This document shows positions 5,205 to 5,631 of a DNA stretch of 5,631 nucleotides, one piece after another (the first letter of the stretch is position 1; every line of letters starts with the position of its first letter). A program made the translations under genes and the position numbers. This DNA comes from Frankiales bacterium. GTDB lineage: Bacteria > Actinomycetota > Actinomycetes > Mycobacteriales > SCTD01. Location: the NCBI GenBank assembly GCA_025465145.1, contig JAODNS010000085.1, forward strand, positions 1-5,631, read 5' to 3'. The notes below the pieces were generated by a model. That model was not told where the DNA came from, did no database searches, and saw only the letters and a program-made list of their open reading frames with translations.

Positions 5205-5631
5205 GTGCGCGAGCATTGGCATGTGCCTGAGCTCGCTGACGCCGTACTGCCGCTGATCCGCAGCCGCGCGGACTTGCACCGGTGGAGCGCCGCGAACGCC
5301 CACGGCAAGCAGATGCACGACGCGGTGGACGTCCTGGAAGCGGCGTTCGCCTCGCATGACCCGTCGGAGGTGCTGACGGTCACGCAGAAGGCCATCGCGA
5401 GCGCCGTCACCGTCATCCTCCGGGCCGACGACTCCAGCGGGATCGTCGGGGACGCCGTACGACGCCTGCTCGTCCTGCACCCGCAGGTCGCCGCCGCGGC
5501 CCGCCCACCGGCTGCCCGATTGGTGGAGTGGCTGCTGGACTTCCAGCTCGATGGCCGCCAGGACTTCTTCGACGTCGACGTGGTCGCCTACGCGCCGGCG
5601 CTCGGTCCTGCCGGCGTGGAGCGCTACCGGG
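5205..5631 (+). CDS. DUF6880-like protein, N-terminal part (3' partial)
   Basis: One frame is open from 5190 to the window edge with strong coding bias. It reads ELVREHWHVPELADAVLPLI, LHRWSAANAHGKQMHDAVDV, LEAAFASHDPSEVLTVTQKA, SAVTVILRADDSSGIVGDAV, RLVEWLLDFQLDGRQDFFDV and VAYAPALGPAGVERYR. The LHRWSAANAHG, ILRADDSSGIVGDA and VxYAPALG segments resemble actinobacterial proteins annotated as DUF6880 (from memory, no search). Their function is not known; the sequence looks soluble and alpha-helical. The true start is unclear. GTG 5205 is in frame, but similarity seems to begin earlier: reading KAREVG in the frame of 5176 and restoring one base near 5196 would join it to HELVREHW. The frame given has TGA at 5187-5189. 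The gene continues past the window. Confidence 0.6.
   Translation, partial: MREHWHVPELADAVLPLIRSRADLHRWSAANAHGKQMHDAVDVLEAAFASHDPSEVLTVTQKAIASAVTVILRADDSSGIVGDAVRRLLVLHPQVAAAARPPAARLVEWLLDFQLDGRQDFFDVDVVAYAPALGPAGVERYR

Noticed and set aside
1..5631. A new defence system, biosynthetic cluster or CRISPR array
   Set aside because: No regularly spaced repeats, helicase, reverse transcriptase, toxin-antitoxin pair or biosynthetic enzyme is recognisable. The NERD protein alone, with a changed active site, does not establish a defence system.

Overview
The window is very GC-rich, with strong G/C preference at third codon positions and GTG starts. Its gene families (STAS-like regulator, SigG-like sigma factor with a SnoaL-like tail, ECF sigma factor, zinc-ribbon NERD protein) are typical of a high-GC actinomycete (Actinomycetota). 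I cannot name the genus. I see no CRISPR array and no recognisable defence or biosynthetic cluster; this looks like an eroded accessory region around a tRNA gene.

Layout: (1) 1-1020: the end of an unidentified gene, then a small STAS-like gene on +, converging on a SigG-like sigma gene on -. The sigma gene keeps region 4 and the SnoaL-like domain but has lost its N-terminal half. A short palindrome-rich gap follows. (2) 1034-1690: an ECF-type sigma factor on + with a membrane-helix-like tail. (3) 1700-2010: remnants, namely a possible XRE-type regulator N-terminus, the C-terminus of an IS21-family helper ATPase (IstB), and an IS21-type terminus with two internal repeats. (4) 2010-2735: poorly coding DNA, then the decayed C-terminal part of a tyrosine integrase pointing into the 3' end of a tRNA gene. 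(5) 2735-2811: tRNA with anticodon CAU on -. (6) 2996-3821: a zinc-ribbon/NERD-domain protein on + in which the usual lysine of the nuclease motif is glutamine. (7) 3988-4708: the C-terminal half of an MFS transporter on -, cut off close to a nested inverted repeat. (8) 4873 to end: a small unrecognised ORF and the N-terminal part of a DUF6880-like protein on +.

Reading the genes together: integrase remnant, tRNA 3' end, IS21 end and truncated genes fit a tRNA integration hotspot where mobile elements entered and decayed. Nearly every recognisable protein gene is also broken by one apparent indel, often at a G/C run. This could be real decay, but so many single breaks also suggest indel errors in the sequence itself, which should be excluded before biology is built on the frameshifts.
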